DNA of 64,000 bases from Ruminococcus sp. UNK.MGS-30 (GCA_000980705.1 LBCK01000002.1:248001-312000); one strand, 5' to 3'. Shown: positions 50,209-60,060, numbered from the stretch's first letter. Program-made: numbers and translations. Notes: generated by a model not told the origin, from the letters alone.

Positions 50209-52287
50209 TCAATTTTTCGCAGTCTCTGCTGTTTCAGCCTCAGCCTGTGCCAGCGCCTGGTACGCCTGTTCGTAGAAGTATTCCTGGGAGTTGACAAGCG
50301 GTTCCTTTGCCGGCTCTCTGGTGTATGTGCTGTCCGGCTGCTGTACACGTGCTTTGACATTGTCCGTCATCATCACATCGAACATATCCAGGATGCGGTG
50401 CTTGATGCTGTCGTCATAGATGGGCGCAGCGACTTCCACACGCCGTCTGGTGTTTCGGGTCATCCAGTCCGCAGAGGCAATGTATACCTTGCAGTTGTCG
50501 TGCGCACCGAAGATGTAGATGCGTGTATGCTCCAGAAAACGTCCCACAATGCTGCGGATAGAGATATTCTCCGTCAGCTCCGGAACGCCGGCAACCAGGC
50601 AGCTGATGCCACGGACGATCATTTCGATCTTTACGCCGGCTTTGGATGCCTCGATCAGTTTTTCAATCAGATACTTGTCTGTGAGCGAGTTGATTTTGAT
50701 GCCGATATAGGCGTGTTCGCCTGCCTTTGCCAGGGCGGTCTGTTCGTCGATCATGTCCGCCAGCTTGTTCTGCAGGCACTTTGGCGCAACCAGCAGATGC
50801 TCCGTGTGTTCCACGGTCTGTCCCAGGCAGAGCGCATGAAAGACCCGGTTTGCCTCCAGACCGATGTCATGGTTTGCCGTCATCAGCGAATAGTCGGTGT
50901 AGATGGCAGAGGTCTTTTCGTTGTAGTTGCCTGTGCCGACCTGGGTGATATAGGAGATCTCTGTGCCGACCTTTTTGGTGATGAGACAGAGCTTGCTGTG
51001 TACTTTCAGATTGTCCAGACCGTAGATGATGCGGCAGCCGGCATCTTCCAGGCGGCGGGACCATTCGATGTTGTTCTCCTCGTCGAATCTGGCACGGAGT
51101 TCCACCAGTACCACAACATCCTTACCGTTTTCGGCAGCCTCGATCAGCGCCTCCACAATTTTGCTGTTGGATGCGACACGATACAGGGTCATCTTGATGG
51201 AGACCACCTGGGGATCTCTTCCAGCCTCGTTCAGCAGCGTCAGGAACGGACGGATGCTCTCATAGGGGAACGCCAGGAAGCGATCCTTTTCCTCGACCTG
51301 TTCGATCATGCGCTTGGACGAGTCACGCCATGCCGGTTTCTGCGGCACACGGCGCTGATAGAACAGGCACTTGTTGTGGCGGAGCATATCCCGTACCACC
51401 GAGAGAACGGAGAGATTCAGCGGCGCCTCAGAGTAGAATACCTGTTCCTCTGTCAGATTCAGATAGCCGCACAGAGAATGGATGACGGCGGTATCCATCA
51501 GACGGGAGAATTCCAGCTTGATGGGGCAGAGCTTTTTCCGTTCCCGGATCAGCTGCTCCATTGCCTCACGATAGTCGCATTCTTCCTCCATGCGCTCGTC
51601 TGGTTCGATGTCCGCATTGCGGATGATTCGGATTAGCGACTTGCTCTTGATGGTGTGCCGGGAGAAGATCTCCGGTGCAAAGTGCAGGATCAGCTCCTCT
51701 GCCAGGATGAACCGGTTCTTTCCGGTGGGCAGGGAGACGATCTTCGGGAAAACGCCGCTGCTGCACGGCACAATGCCCAGCTTTTCCGTGCCTTTTTTCT
51801 CCAGCACGACAACAGCGTAAATGTTTTTGTTTTGCAGGAAGGGGAATGGCTGCTTTTTGCCGATGATCTGCGGAGAGAGCAGCGGCTCGATCTCAGCCTT
51901 GAAGTATGCCTCCAGCCATGCTGCCTCCTCGGTGGTGATGGTGTGGAAGTCTACGATGTCCACGCCCTGCATACTCAGTTCTGCACGCAGGTCAGCGTAA
52001 GCGTCGTCCTTGTCCCGGAGCAGTTCCCGCACTCTGGCGTAGATGGCGGTCAGCTGTTCCTTGCAGGTCATATTGGTCTTGTTTTCCCGGAAGTGGGGAT
52101 CTTCGCACATCTGGTCATACAGCGAGCCGCAGCGCACCATAAAGAATTCGTCCAGATTGCTTTGGAAAATGGAGAGGAAAGAAAGACGCTCGCAGAGCGG
52201 ATTGGTCTCGTCCTTTGCCTCTTCCAGCACTCGCTGATTGAACTTCAGCCAGGATAATTCCCGGTTATCATAACAGTTTGATTTCAT
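50209..52287 (-). CDS. ppk: Polyphosphate kinase 1
   Basis: A 692-residue PPK1. The N-terminal NRELSWLKFNQRVLEEA signature, the phospho-histidine loop near GLDNLKVHSKLCLI and the second HTRIYIFGA motif are all visible. It makes polyphosphate from ATP. Divergent from the exopolyphosphatase gene 343 bp away. GGAGG precedes the ATG. Confidence 0.96.
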   Translation of the reverse strand: MKSNCYDNRELSWLKFNQRVLEEAKDETNPLCERLSFLSIFQSNLDEFFMVRCGSLYDQMCEDPHFRENKTNMTCKEQLTAIYARVRELLRDKDDAYADLRAELSMQGVDIVDFHTITTEEAAWLEAYFKAEIEPLLSPQIIGKKQPFPFLQNKNIYAVVVLEKKGTEKLGIVPCSSGVFPKIVSLPTGKNRFILAEELILHFAPEIFSRHTIKSKSLIRIIRNADIEPDERMEEECDYREAMEQLIRERKKLCPIKLEFSRLMDTAVIHSLCGYLNLTEEQVFYSEAPLNLSVLSVVRDMLRHNKCLFYQRRVPQKPAWRDSSKRMIEQVEEKDRFLAFPYESIRPFLTLLNEAGRDPQVVSIKMTLYRVASNSKIVEALIEAAENGKDVVVLVELRARFDEENNIEWSRRLEDAGCRIIYGLDNLKVHSKLCLITKKVGTEISYITQVGTGNYNEKTSAIYTDYSLMTANHDIGLEANRVFHALCLGQTVEHTEHLLVAPKCLQNKLADMIDEQTALAKAGEHAYIGIKINSLTDKYLIEKLIEASKAGVKIEMIVRGISCLVAGVPELTENISIRSIVGRFLEHTRIYIFGAHDNCKVYIASADWMTRNTRRRVEVAAPIYDDSIKHRILDMFDVMMTDNVKARVQQPDSTYTREPAKEPLVNSQEYFYEQAYQALAQAEAETAETAKN

Positions 52288-52485
52288 TGCTGATTCCTCC
52301 GATTTGTGGTTTGTTTTTCCGGAAATCTTCCGAAAGGATCTATTGCTGTGACCGGAACAGACCGCCGGAGCGTGTCCGGATGTTCTGTTCCGGTTCGGGA
52401 TGATTCCATACCATTCTAATTATATTATAAAAGATTCGTCGATATTTTGACATCTTAAATATGTAAAATATATGTTATCTTTTTG

Positions 52486-52522
52486 TTAAACGTCACACCT
52501 GTGAAATTAACCAGAATTTAAC
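52486..52522. promoter_or_regulatory. Candidate Pho box between ppk and ppx
   Basis: TTAAAC (52486), TTAACC (52507) and TTAACG (52518): the last two are spaced 11 bp, the first 21 bp before, as in PhoB/PhoP direct-repeat sites of Firmicutes. Confidence 0.4.
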
Positions 52523-52543
52523 GGAGCGTTTGAAGAAATTCAC

Positions 52544-52573
52544 TTGTATCATTGGAAAACAATGTTGTATAAT
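52544..52573 (+). promoter_or_regulatory. Promoter of ppx
   Basis: TTGTAT (52544-52549), 18 bp, TATAAT (52568-52573). The spacer has the palindrome CATTGGAAAACAATG. Confidence 0.65.
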
Positions 52574-52630
52574 AATACTAACCAATTATTTTTTCAGGAC
52601 AGCCGTGCTGTCTGAACTAGGAGTGAAAGT

Positions 52631-53557
52631 ATGAAAAAATATGCAGTGATCGATATTGGTTCCAATACGGTTCGCATGGTGATCTATACGGCAGAGGACA
52701 CCGCATTTCACGGGCTGTTTTCCAAGAAGTACACGCTGGGACTGGCTGGGTATATCCAGGACGGCGTCATGTCCCAGGAGGGCATCCATAAGCTGTGCGG
52801 TGTTCTGCTGGAATGCCGGACAATGCTGGAACAGTTTGATGTGGAACGCTATTTTGCATTTGCCACCGCATCCCTGCGGAACATTCAGAACACCCGTGAG
52901 GCAGTAGACCAGGTATTTCTGGTGACAGGGTTTTCCATCGACGTGATCTCCGGTCAGGCGGAGGCGTATCTGGATTACTACGGCGTGATGGTGGACGCAC
53001 CGCTGGAAAACGGTCTGCTCTTCGACATCGGCGGCGGCAGTACAGAACTGGTGACCATTGCGCACGATGGTCCGGGCGTGATCGAGAGTCTGCCCATCGG
53101 TTCGCTGACGCTGGCAAAGGAGTATGTGGACAAGGTTTTCCCGAAACAGAGCGAGTGCGAGAAGATCCAGGCACGCATCCGGAAAGAACTGAAAAAGCGC
53201 AAGCTGCACCGTCTCCCGGCACATACAGCGCTGTGCGGCGTAGGCGGCACGGCGAGAGCCTTGCTGATGTTGGCACAGGAACAGCAGGAGCTGCCGGACA
53301 CCCAGCGGCTTTTGACGGTGAGCCAGCTGAAAAAGCTGGAAAAGGCGCTATGGAAAAAGGACGGCAAGGCACGGGAATTGCTGCTGAAAACCTGTCCCGA
53401 CCGGCTGCACACCATCTATCCGGGAATGCTCATCCTGGACGAGCTGGTGCAGCTGTCCCAGTGTGAGACCATCTATATCAGCAAATACGGCGTTCGGGAG
53501 GGATACCTCCGCAGAGAACTGGCACGGAAAAAGAAAACCACAGAACCGGAAAAATAA
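52631..53557 (+). CDS. ppx: Exopolyphosphatase, Ppx/GppA family
   Basis: A 308-residue two-lobed ASKHA phosphatase with the first phosphate loop VIDIGSNTVRMVIY and second LLFDIGGGSTELV. It degrades polyphosphate from the end, or hydrolyses pppGpp in GppA members. It lacks the C-terminal HD extension of E. coli Ppx. The divergent arrangement with ppk suggests joint control of polyphosphate. TAGGAG precedes the ATG. Confidence 0.93.
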   Translation: MKKYAVIDIGSNTVRMVIYTAEDTAFHGLFSKKYTLGLAGYIQDGVMSQEGIHKLCGVLLECRTMLEQFDVERYFAFATASLRNIQNTREAVDQVFLVTGFSIDVISGQAEAYLDYYGVMVDAPLENGLLFDIGGGSTELVTIAHDGPGVIESLPIGSLTLAKEYVDKVFPKQSECEKIQARIRKELKKRKLHRLPAHTALCGVGGTARALLMLAQEQQELPDTQRLLTVSQLKKLEKALWKKDGKARELLLKTCPDRLHTIYPGMLILDELVQLSQCETIYISKYGVREGYLRRELARKKKTTEPEK

Positions 53558-53569
53558 GGACAATATCAC

Positions 53570-53609
53570 AAAAGCCCGGCTGCATCATCGGGACGCAGCC
53601 GGGCTTTTT
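53570..53609. terminator. Bidirectional terminator ppx / GH9
   Basis: AAAGCCCGGCTGC paired with GCAGCCGGGCTTT. Confidence 0.88.
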
Positions 53610-53632
53610 CGTTTGTTATAGAGTGCAGATGC

Positions 53633-56401
53633 TTATGCGCTTTCCACAGGCAGCTGGTTTTCCAGATGCACCAGGAACCGCATCAATACCACGGCATCAT
53701 TGCCGGAAAGGTCGCTGTTTGCATCACAGTCTGCATTCTTGGTTGCCTGTGCATTCAGCGAAACGGAGCCGCTTACGGCACGGTTCAGCAGTACCGCATC
53801 TGTAATGTCCACTCTGCCGTCCAGGTTGGTGTCACCATACAGAACGTCAGCTGTGCCGGTGTCAGAACCGCTGCCGGAAACCGAGGCGGAAGTGACAGTC
53901 GTTGTGGTGGTACTCTGCATCGTGGTGGTTGTCTCAGACGGCTTGGTCTCTGTGGTGTCAGAGGGTGTTGTGCCGTCCGGCTCTTCGCCCCAGACCAGCT
54001 CGCCGTTGGCATAAGCCGGGATCTTTTTGGTGATGGCTGCGGCGTCGTTGTCGTCCTCAAAGCTGATGAGGTCGCCGTAGCTGTAGTCGTTGGAGGAATC
54101 CCATGTGGTGTCATAGGTCTCCGGATTCATCTTGTTCAGCAGTCCGAACTGGTATACCCGGCTGCCGTAGAAATTGCAGTTTTCCCATGCGATTTCGATA
54201 TAATAGTTGCCCTTGTCGTCGTATTTGATCGGCTCAGAAATGGTGGCGCTGGTCTTGTTGTTTGTCATGGCGCTTTCTGCGTCATAGTCCACACGGGTCT
54301 CTACCATGGAGATATCTTCGCCGATGGCAGTCAGTTCGTCGATGTTGAAGAAGTACCGTACTTTCAGATCGTCACAGAACTGCGGCGGATTGATGGTGCG
54401 GTTGTGAATGACGATCTTGACCTGCAGACCGGCTTTGTTTTCCTGTGCCTTGCCGGCGGTGACGTAGAATCCGGTCGGGGTGTTTTCGTCCACTTCATAG
54501 CCTGCCTTGGCATTTTCGGACATATTGAAATCCGGAATGACCGCATTCTTGTCTGCCAGTTCCTTGCCCTCTGTGCCGTAGAAGTGGTACAGTCCGGCGA
54601 GGTCGCCGCAGAATCCGGCGTTGTAGTCGTCCGTGACTTCATTATAAATGTAGTCGCTGGTCACATCGTTGTGATAGTCCTTCAGATCCGGACCGCCGAC
54701 CAGTGCGCCCCACAGGGTGTGCGTCTGCGGATCGGGTTCGTCCATGCTCTGGGTGGAGGAGCAGGAGGAGGAACGGTGGTGGGGATGTGTGGCATAGCTG
54801 TTCTCGTATCCCACTTCAAAGGAATAGCCCATGGGGTTGTCGCCCAGGATGTATTCCATCTGATCCTTTGCCCACTCAGCGAAAGTCAGATCGTTTGTCT
54901 CCTTGGCGTAGACCATAGCGCACAGACCGGCAGCCGTGTTGTAACGGGCGCTGCCGTAGTCGGAAACAACAGCAAAACCGGCAGGGGACTTGGCAATCCA
55001 TGCGCCGTCCGTCTCCGGCAGATCCTTGATCTCCGAGGCAGTGATCTTGGTGTTCCACAGCTGGTCGTCCATGCCGAAGTACTTGTGCTTGGTGATCGGA
55101 ACGTCGAAGTCCGCATTGGCGGCATCTGCCTCGCTCAGACCGGACCAGAATTCCAGGTTCCAGCGGAAAATGTACCAGTCACGGGAGATATTCGTCACCG
55201 GAGCAAGCTTTGCGAATACACCGCCCCAAACGGTATCCCAGCAGTGTACCCAGATGTTCTGCCAGCAGTTGCCGGTGTCTTTGATGATACGCTTCATATA
55301 GCCGGTGTACGGGTGCGCACCCATTTCGCCGGTAACGCTTTCGTCAACGCTGATGATATCGTCAATGTAGTCATAGTTTTCGGTGCAGTAGTACAGCCAT
55401 ACCGCTGCCCACGCCAGTTCGTCATAGTCATAGCTGGAGGTGTAGAAACCGCCGTCATAGCCCAGGCTGTCTACGGTCTGGGTGTCGTCGCCCACTTCGT
55501 GGTGCGTCTTTACGGAGAAATCGTACAGCGCCAGGGCGTAGTCCAGGCACTTCTGCGCATATTCCGGGTCAGTGTCCTTGAAGTTCAGATAGTTCACTGC
55601 CAGAGATGCGGCTGCACCGGCGGTCTGGTCGGATGCCGGCGTTTCGGTGGTTGCGAAGTATGCCGGACGCTTGACGGCGCAGGAAGAGGTGGCAACATAG
55701 GTGTCGTCTACCTGCAATTCCGGTGCGCACCAGTAGTTGTGGTCGTTGTTGCCTTCGCCCACCTGGTAGCAGTATGCCACTACATTTCCGTCGTCATCTA
55801 GGAAAGTGGCTTTTAAGAAGTAGTCGTTGATCCAGCGCAGCTCATCCTCCACGTGTTTCTGCAAGCCGGTTTCAACGTAAGATTCCCGGAACTCATAATA
55901 GCCCCAGCCCACGGTAGAGGCAGAGTAGCTGCCCGGCAGACCGAACTTGACGTGGTCACCGGCATCGTGCCAGCCTCCGGTCAGATCGACGCAGCCGTCG
56001 CCGTCCGGATCCAGATATTTCTTGTTGGCGTCAATGAATTCCTGGCTCATGTTGGTGCCGACATAGAGACCCTCTGCCGCAGATGCGCCGCCGTCACCCT
56101 TGCCGCTGTCCTCGTTGGCTTTGCCGCCGCCCAGGCTCTGCATGGGAACCAGAGGGATCATGCCGTCCTTGACGTGACAGTTGCCGCGCCAGGTGTAATA
56201 GCCGTCATCTGCCACCTCGTCGCCGCACTTATTGGCATCGTAGAAACACAGCGCCAGCTGGAGTGCCTCGGCGAAGTTGTCGTAGTTGTTGGGATTTTCC
56301 TTGTCCACAACAGCCGCACTGACCGGCGAGACCGCAGCTGATGCGATCATTACGCCGCTCAGGAGTCCGGCGGAAACACGCCGGAGAAGTTTTCGAATCA
56401 T
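53633..56401 (-). CDS. Secreted GH9 endoglucanase with CBM3c and dockerin
   Basis: A 922-residue cellulosomal enzyme: signal peptide (1-30), GH9 catalytic domain about 38-620, CBM3c-like domain about 640-800, Thr/Ser linker, type I dockerin about 855-915 (DTNLDGRVDITDAV and DANSDLSGNDAV). Catalytic Asp146 and Asp149 in GGWHDAGDH; acid Glu588 in YNEVTDDYNAGF; the HTLWGALVGGPD motif is present. The GH9-CBM3c layout is typical of processive endoglucanases on crystalline cellulose. Start chosen at ATG 56401, 12 bp after AGAAAGGA; ATG 56413 abuts that site. Confidence 0.96.
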   Translation of the reverse strand: MIRKLLRRVSAGLLSGVMIASAAVSPVSAAVVDKENPNNYDNFAEALQLALCFYDANKCGDEVADDGYYTWRGNCHVKDGMIPLVPMQSLGGGKANEDSGKGDGGASAAEGLYVGTNMSQEFIDANKKYLDPDGDGCVDLTGGWHDAGDHVKFGLPGSYSASTVGWGYYEFRESYVETGLQKHVEDELRWINDYFLKATFLDDDGNVVAYCYQVGEGNNDHNYWCAPELQVDDTYVATSSCAVKRPAYFATTETPASDQTAGAAASLAVNYLNFKDTDPEYAQKCLDYALALYDFSVKTHHEVGDDTQTVDSLGYDGGFYTSSYDYDELAWAAVWLYYCTENYDYIDDIISVDESVTGEMGAHPYTGYMKRIIKDTGNCWQNIWVHCWDTVWGGVFAKLAPVTNISRDWYIFRWNLEFWSGLSEADAANADFDVPITKHKYFGMDDQLWNTKITASEIKDLPETDGAWIAKSPAGFAVVSDYGSARYNTAAGLCAMVYAKETNDLTFAEWAKDQMEYILGDNPMGYSFEVGYENSYATHPHHRSSSCSSTQSMDEPDPQTHTLWGALVGGPDLKDYHNDVTSDYIYNEVTDDYNAGFCGDLAGLYHFYGTEGKELADKNAVIPDFNMSENAKAGYEVDENTPTGFYVTAGKAQENKAGLQVKIVIHNRTINPPQFCDDLKVRYFFNIDELTAIGEDISMVETRVDYDAESAMTNNKTSATISEPIKYDDKGNYYIEIAWENCNFYGSRVYQFGLLNKMNPETYDTTWDSSNDYSYGDLISFEDDNDAAAITKKIPAYANGELVWGEEPDGTTPSDTTETKPSETTTTMQSTTTTTVTSASVSGSGSDTGTADVLYGDTNLDGRVDITDAVLLNRAVSGSVSLNAQATKNADCDANSDLSGNDAVVLMRFLVHLENQLPVESA

Positions 56402-56528
56402 TTTTTTACACATTCCTTTCTGCGAATTTGTTCCCGTCCTGCCGCAGTTGCTTTCCTGTGACAGCATACCGGGAGGTTTTTTGATTTCCTATCTGATAAC
56501 CGTGCCATGCCGGACACGGACGTATCCA

Positions 56529-56828
56529 TTATTTTTCTTCTGTTTTTTCGGTTCGGTCGAAGATGATCTGATAGCCGTCACAGCCGTCCTTGATGGCACG
56601 GTTGACCCGGCTGATGGTGGCGGTGCTTGCGCCGGTCTCTTCGACAATCTCATGAAATACGTGACCCTCGTGCAGCATTTTTGCCACCTGTAACCGCTGC
56701 GCCATGGCGTTCAGCTCCTGGTAGGTGCAGAGATCCTTGAAAAAGGCGTAACATTCTTCCGGAGAACGCAGCGTCAAAATCGCCTCAAACAGCGCCTCCT
56801 GGTCTGTATTCTGTCGTTCTTTCTTCAT
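56529..56828 (-). CDS. TrpR/YerC-type DNA-binding protein
   Basis: A 99-residue helical protein (EALFEAILTLRSPEECYAFF, LNAMAQRLQVAKMLHEGHVF, EETGASTATISRVNRAI) of the YerC/YecD family with a TrpR-like helix-turn-helix. In its family the ligand is unknown. It is encoded 127 bp upstream of the GH9 gene in the same direction, so readthrough or regulation of the cellulase is conceivable. Start at ATG 56828 after GGAAGAGAG. Confidence 0.9.
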   Translation of the reverse strand: MKKERQNTDQEALFEAILTLRSPEECYAFFKDLCTYQELNAMAQRLQVAKMLHEGHVFHEIVEETGASTATISRVNRAIKDGCDGYQIIFDRTEKTEEK

Positions 56829-56878
56829 GTATCTTCTCTCTTCCTTCCTCATATTTTCTGTGAACACACTCCAATGAT

Positions 56879-56907
56879 ATTGTACCATATCAGTTGGATA
56901 ATGTAAA
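56879..56907 (-). promoter_or_regulatory. Promoter of the TrpR-like gene
   Basis: Minus strand TTTACA (56902-56907), 17 bp, TACAAT (56879-56884). The rest of 56908-57115 shows nothing recognisable. Confidence 0.65.
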
Positions 56908-57117
56908 TACTGCACAGGAAATTTGTTTGGATTTCGGCAAAACCACCAGAAAACCGGCTGTGTTTTTGACGAATCGGAAATGGGACCGGCTCTGCTTTGC
57001 AGGATCTGTTGCCTTTTTCGGCAGATATGATGGAAACGGGCAGCCAATTTGGAAAAACATACCGGAATACCGATGCTTTTCCGGTTTCGGAACATTCGCA
57101 CAGAATATGCAAAAAAA

Positions 57118-57160
57118 TCAAACCGCACCTGTGAGATTCCCATTCACAGATGCGGTTTGA
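57118..57160 (-). terminator. amt-PII terminator
   Basis: Minus strand AAACCGCATCTGTGA/TCACAGGTGCGGTTT with TTTGATTTTTTTG after it. Confidence 0.8.
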
Positions 57161-57207
57161 CTGCATTTTTATGATCCAATCAGGAGTTGTTTTGAAGAAA
57201 CAGGCGC

Positions 57208-58929
57208 TCAGACATCCTGCAAAGCGTCATATCCGGTCTCGCCGGTACGGATCTTTACAACATCTTCTACATCGTAAACGAAGATCTTGCCGTCGCCGAT
57301 TCTGCCGGTGTACAGGACCTTCTTGACTGCGTCGATGATCTTTTGCGGCGGGATCTTTGCCACAACAGCCTCGACCTTGACCTTCTTGAGGAGTTTCGTT
57401 CCCTCGGTCTTGACGCCACGGTAGTAGGACTCGTTGCCCTTCTGTGAGCCGTAGCCCATTACGTGTGTCACGGTAACGCCGTTGACACCCATCGAGGACA
57501 GGGTTGCCTGGAGTGCGTCCAGTCTGTCCGGGTTGCACATAACGACCAGCTTGGTCATCTTTGCCTTTGCGCCGTTTGCCGGTTTCATAATCATTTCCGA
57601 TTCCGGAATGGTCACGCCGGTTGCTGCTGCGTCAGCGGCATCTGATGCCATAGAAACGGTAGACGGCATGAAGTCTGCATAAGCGGAAGGCAGGTTGTGT
57701 TCGGTTGCGTCCAGACCCAGAACTTCTTCTTCTGCGGAAACACGCAGACCGATGGTCTTTTTGATGATGAAGAAGGTGAGGGCGATCATGACGGAAGTCC
57801 ATGCCAGGATGCAGACAACACCCAGTGCCTGGACACCCAGGACAGTGAAACCGCCGCCGTAGAACAGACCGTTGTATGTGTCGTTGTCCGGAACGGAAGT
57901 TGTTGCAAACAGACCAACTGCCAGCGAACCCCACAGACCGTTCAGGCAGTGTACTGCAACAGCACCTACCGGGTCATCTACGTGGAGAACGTGATCCAGG
58001 AGCCATACGCCGAAGCATACCAGCAGACCGGCAACAATACCGATGATTGCAGAACCGAAAGCATCGACTACGTCACAGCCGGCGGTGATTGCAACCAGAC
58101 CAGCCAGGGATGCGTTCAGGCACATGGAGACATCTGGCTTGCCGTACTTGATCCAGGTGAAGATCATGCAGGAAACAGTTGCCAGTGCCGGAGCAATGGT
58201 CGTGGTGAGGAAGATGGTGCCCAGCTGCGGAACCGATGTTGCAGCAGCGCCGTTGAATCCATACCAGCCGAACCACAGGATGAATACGCCCAGGGCGCCG
58301 ATGGTCAGCGAGTGACCCGGGATTGCGTTGACTTTTACCTTGCCGTCCTTGGTCTTGGTGAATTTACCGATACGGGGTCCGAGGATCGCAGCACCGATCA
58401 GTGCGGAGATACCGCCGACCATGTGGATGACACCGGAACCGGCGAAATCGTGGAACGGTGTGGAAAGCTGAGACAGCCAGCCGCCGCCCCATACCCAGTG
58501 TGTCTCGACCGGATAGATGACTGCCGAGATCACTGCGGAATAGATACAATAGGAAATGAACTTTGTACGTTCTGCCATGGCACCGGAAACAATCGTTGCC
58601 GCTGTTGCGCAGAATACCAGGTTGAATACGAAACTGGACCAGTCAAAGTTTGCATAGTCCGAGAAAATGTCGAAACCAGGCTTGCCGATGATGCCGACCA
58701 GATCTTCGCCGCACAGCAGACCGAAACCGATCAGAATGAATACCACTGTGCCGAGACAAAAGTCCATGAGGTTTTTCATAATAATGTTGCCGGCGTTCTT
58801 CGCTCTGGTGAAACCAGCCTCAACCATTGCAAAACCGCACTGCATAAAGAATACCAGTGCCGCACCGACCAGGAACCATATGCCGTAAACGTTGTCGTTT
58901 ATCAGACCTAAAATTGAATTTTGATCCAT
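57208..58929 (-). CDS. amt: Ammonium transporter fused to a PII (GlnK-like) domain
   Basis: A 573-residue fusion. Residues about 5-430 are the 11-helix Amt channel (FFMQCGFAMVEAGFTRAKNA, SGVIHMVGGISALIGAAILG, HCLNGLWGSLAVGLF). Residues about 465-573 are a complete PII domain (KLVVMCNPDRLDALQATL, T-loop region with ESYYRGVKTEG, VLYTGRIGDGKIFVYDVEDV). PII normally plugs Amt when nitrogen is ample; here the plug is covalently attached, a layout known in some Clostridia. ATG 58929 follows GGAGAGG. A terminator hairpin lies in the leader. Confidence 0.95.
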   Translation of the reverse strand: MDQNSILGLINDNVYGIWFLVGAALVFFMQCGFAMVEAGFTRAKNAGNIIMKNLMDFCLGTVVFILIGFGLLCGEDLVGIIGKPGFDIFSDYANFDWSSFVFNLVFCATAATIVSGAMAERTKFISYCIYSAVISAVIYPVETHWVWGGGWLSQLSTPFHDFAGSGVIHMVGGISALIGAAILGPRIGKFTKTKDGKVKVNAIPGHSLTIGALGVFILWFGWYGFNGAAATSVPQLGTIFLTTTIAPALATVSCMIFTWIKYGKPDVSMCLNASLAGLVAITAGCDVVDAFGSAIIGIVAGLLVCFGVWLLDHVLHVDDPVGAVAVHCLNGLWGSLAVGLFATTSVPDNDTYNGLFYGGGFTVLGVQALGVVCILAWTSVMIALTFFIIKKTIGLRVSAEEEVLGLDATEHNLPSAYADFMPSTVSMASDAADAAATGVTIPESEMIMKPANGAKAKMTKLVVMCNPDRLDALQATLSSMGVNGVTVTHVMGYGSQKGNESYYRGVKTEGTKLLKKVKVEAVVAKIPPQKIIDAVKKVLYTGRIGDGKIFVYDVEDVVKIRTGETGYDALQDV

Positions 58930-59004
58930 AAGAATGCACCTCTCCATGATGTGATATAGGGGAGAGCAGCGGTACCGTTCTGCTCTCGGTCTCTTCTGCG
59001 ATTC

Positions 59005-59111
59005 TCCTTTTTTTCCTCGCAAAAAAGAAAACAGCAAAGGCTCTACGCATTTCTGCACAGCGCCTTTGCTGTTTGTGCTTTCAGTATAGACGATTTTTTC
59101 CCGGTTGTCAA
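59005..59111 (-). promoter_or_regulatory. amt promoter and leader with intrinsic terminator (attenuator)
   Basis: Minus strand TTGACA (59106-59111), 17 bp, TATACT (59083-59088). Right at the RNA 5' end AACAGCAAAGGC/GCCTTTGCTGTT (59030-59041 and 59062-59073) with TTTTCTTTTTT forms a terminator, about 100 nt before the amt start. Expression must involve readthrough or antitermination. Confidence 0.65.
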
Positions 59112-59176
59112 GGCTTTTGCACGGATTCTTGCAAATCAAGAAAAAATCGAAGTTTCACTTTGCAAAACGGAAAAAT

Positions 59177-60010
59177 TTATCCGTTTTTCTTTTCCCCGAA
59201 GGAATCTGCCAGGATCTGAGCGGTTTTTGTCAGATACGGGACATCTGCCTGTGCCAGAGCGCCGGTGTCGCAGGCTGCGGCAACTGCCGGATCCAGAGGA
59301 ATACGCTCCAGAACAGGCACATTGGTGCTGTTGACTGCGTCATCCGAGCCGAACAGCGGAATTTCCTTGCCGCAGTCCGGACACTTGATAAAGCGCATAT
59401 TTTCCACCATACCCAGCACCGGGATATCCATGCGCTGTGCCATGGAGACCGCTTTCTGTACGATCATGGAGACCAGAGACTGGGGTGTGGAAACGATAAT
59501 GATGCCGTCCAGCGGCAGGCTCTGGAATACGGTCAGCGGCACATCGCCCGTCCCGGGAGGCATATCCACGAACATGAAGTCCACATCGCCCCAGGAGACC
59601 TCTTCCCAGAACTGCTTTACCACGCCGGAAATCACCGGACCACGCCAGAATACCGGGTCAGTCTCGTTTTCCAACAGCAGGTTCAGCGACATGACCTTTG
59701 TGCCGTCTGCGGCAATATAGGGCAGCAGGTTCTGCTCGTCGGTCTGGGCATGGTCGTGGATGCCGAAGATCTTCGGGATAGACGGTCCGGTAATATCGGC
59801 ATCCAGGACAGCGGTCTCATAGCCGAGCCGGCGTGTCTGGATGGCGAGCAGGCTGGTCACCAGGGATTTTCCCACGCCGCCTTTTCCGCCGACAACACCG
59901 ATCACTTTTTTGACACCCTTTGTATTGTTGATGGCACGTTCGTTCTGTTCTTTTTCCTGACATCCGCCGCTGGTGGCGCAGGAACTGCATTCATGATTGC
60001 AATCTGCCAT
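59177..60010 (-). CDS. mrp: Mrp/NBP35-type Fe-S cluster carrier ATPase
   Basis: A 277-residue P-loop protein with GGKGGVGKS at 41-49, the N-terminal cysteine motif CNHECSSCATSGGC typical of NBP35-like members, and the CPDC motif near residue 222. It binds and transfers Fe-S clusters. AAAAGGAG lies before the ATG. Promoter TTGCAA (60084-60089), 17 bp, TATAAT (60061-60066). Confidence 0.94.
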   Translation of the reverse strand: MADCNHECSSCATSGGCQEKEQNERAINNTKGVKKVIGVVGGKGGVGKSLVTSLLAIQTRRLGYETAVLDADITGPSIPKIFGIHDHAQTDEQNLLPYIAADGTKVMSLNLLLENETDPVFWRGPVISGVVKQFWEEVSWGDVDFMFVDMPPGTGDVPLTVFQSLPLDGIIIVSTPQSLVSMIVQKAVSMAQRMDIPVLGMVENMRFIKCPDCGKEIPLFGSDDAVNSTNVPVLERIPLDPAVAAACDTGALAQADVPYLTKTAQILADSFGEKKNG

Positions 60011-60060
60011 GATTTTTTACGCTCCTTTTTGATGATTGTCCGCCTTGGCGGAACAACTTT

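Noticed and set aside
53666..55801. 711-codon open frame opposite the GH9 gene
   Set aside because: Low-complexity shadow of the cellulase; no start signals or family resemblance.
57697..58911. Long open frame opposite the amt gene
   Set aside because: Amt-PII is certain on the other strand; the frame has no RBS or recognisable domain.
59030..59073. Two-hairpin ANTAR target in the amt leader
   Set aside because: Only one hairpin with a 20-nt loop is seen; the hexaloop pair with A1/G4 of ANTAR sites is not evident.
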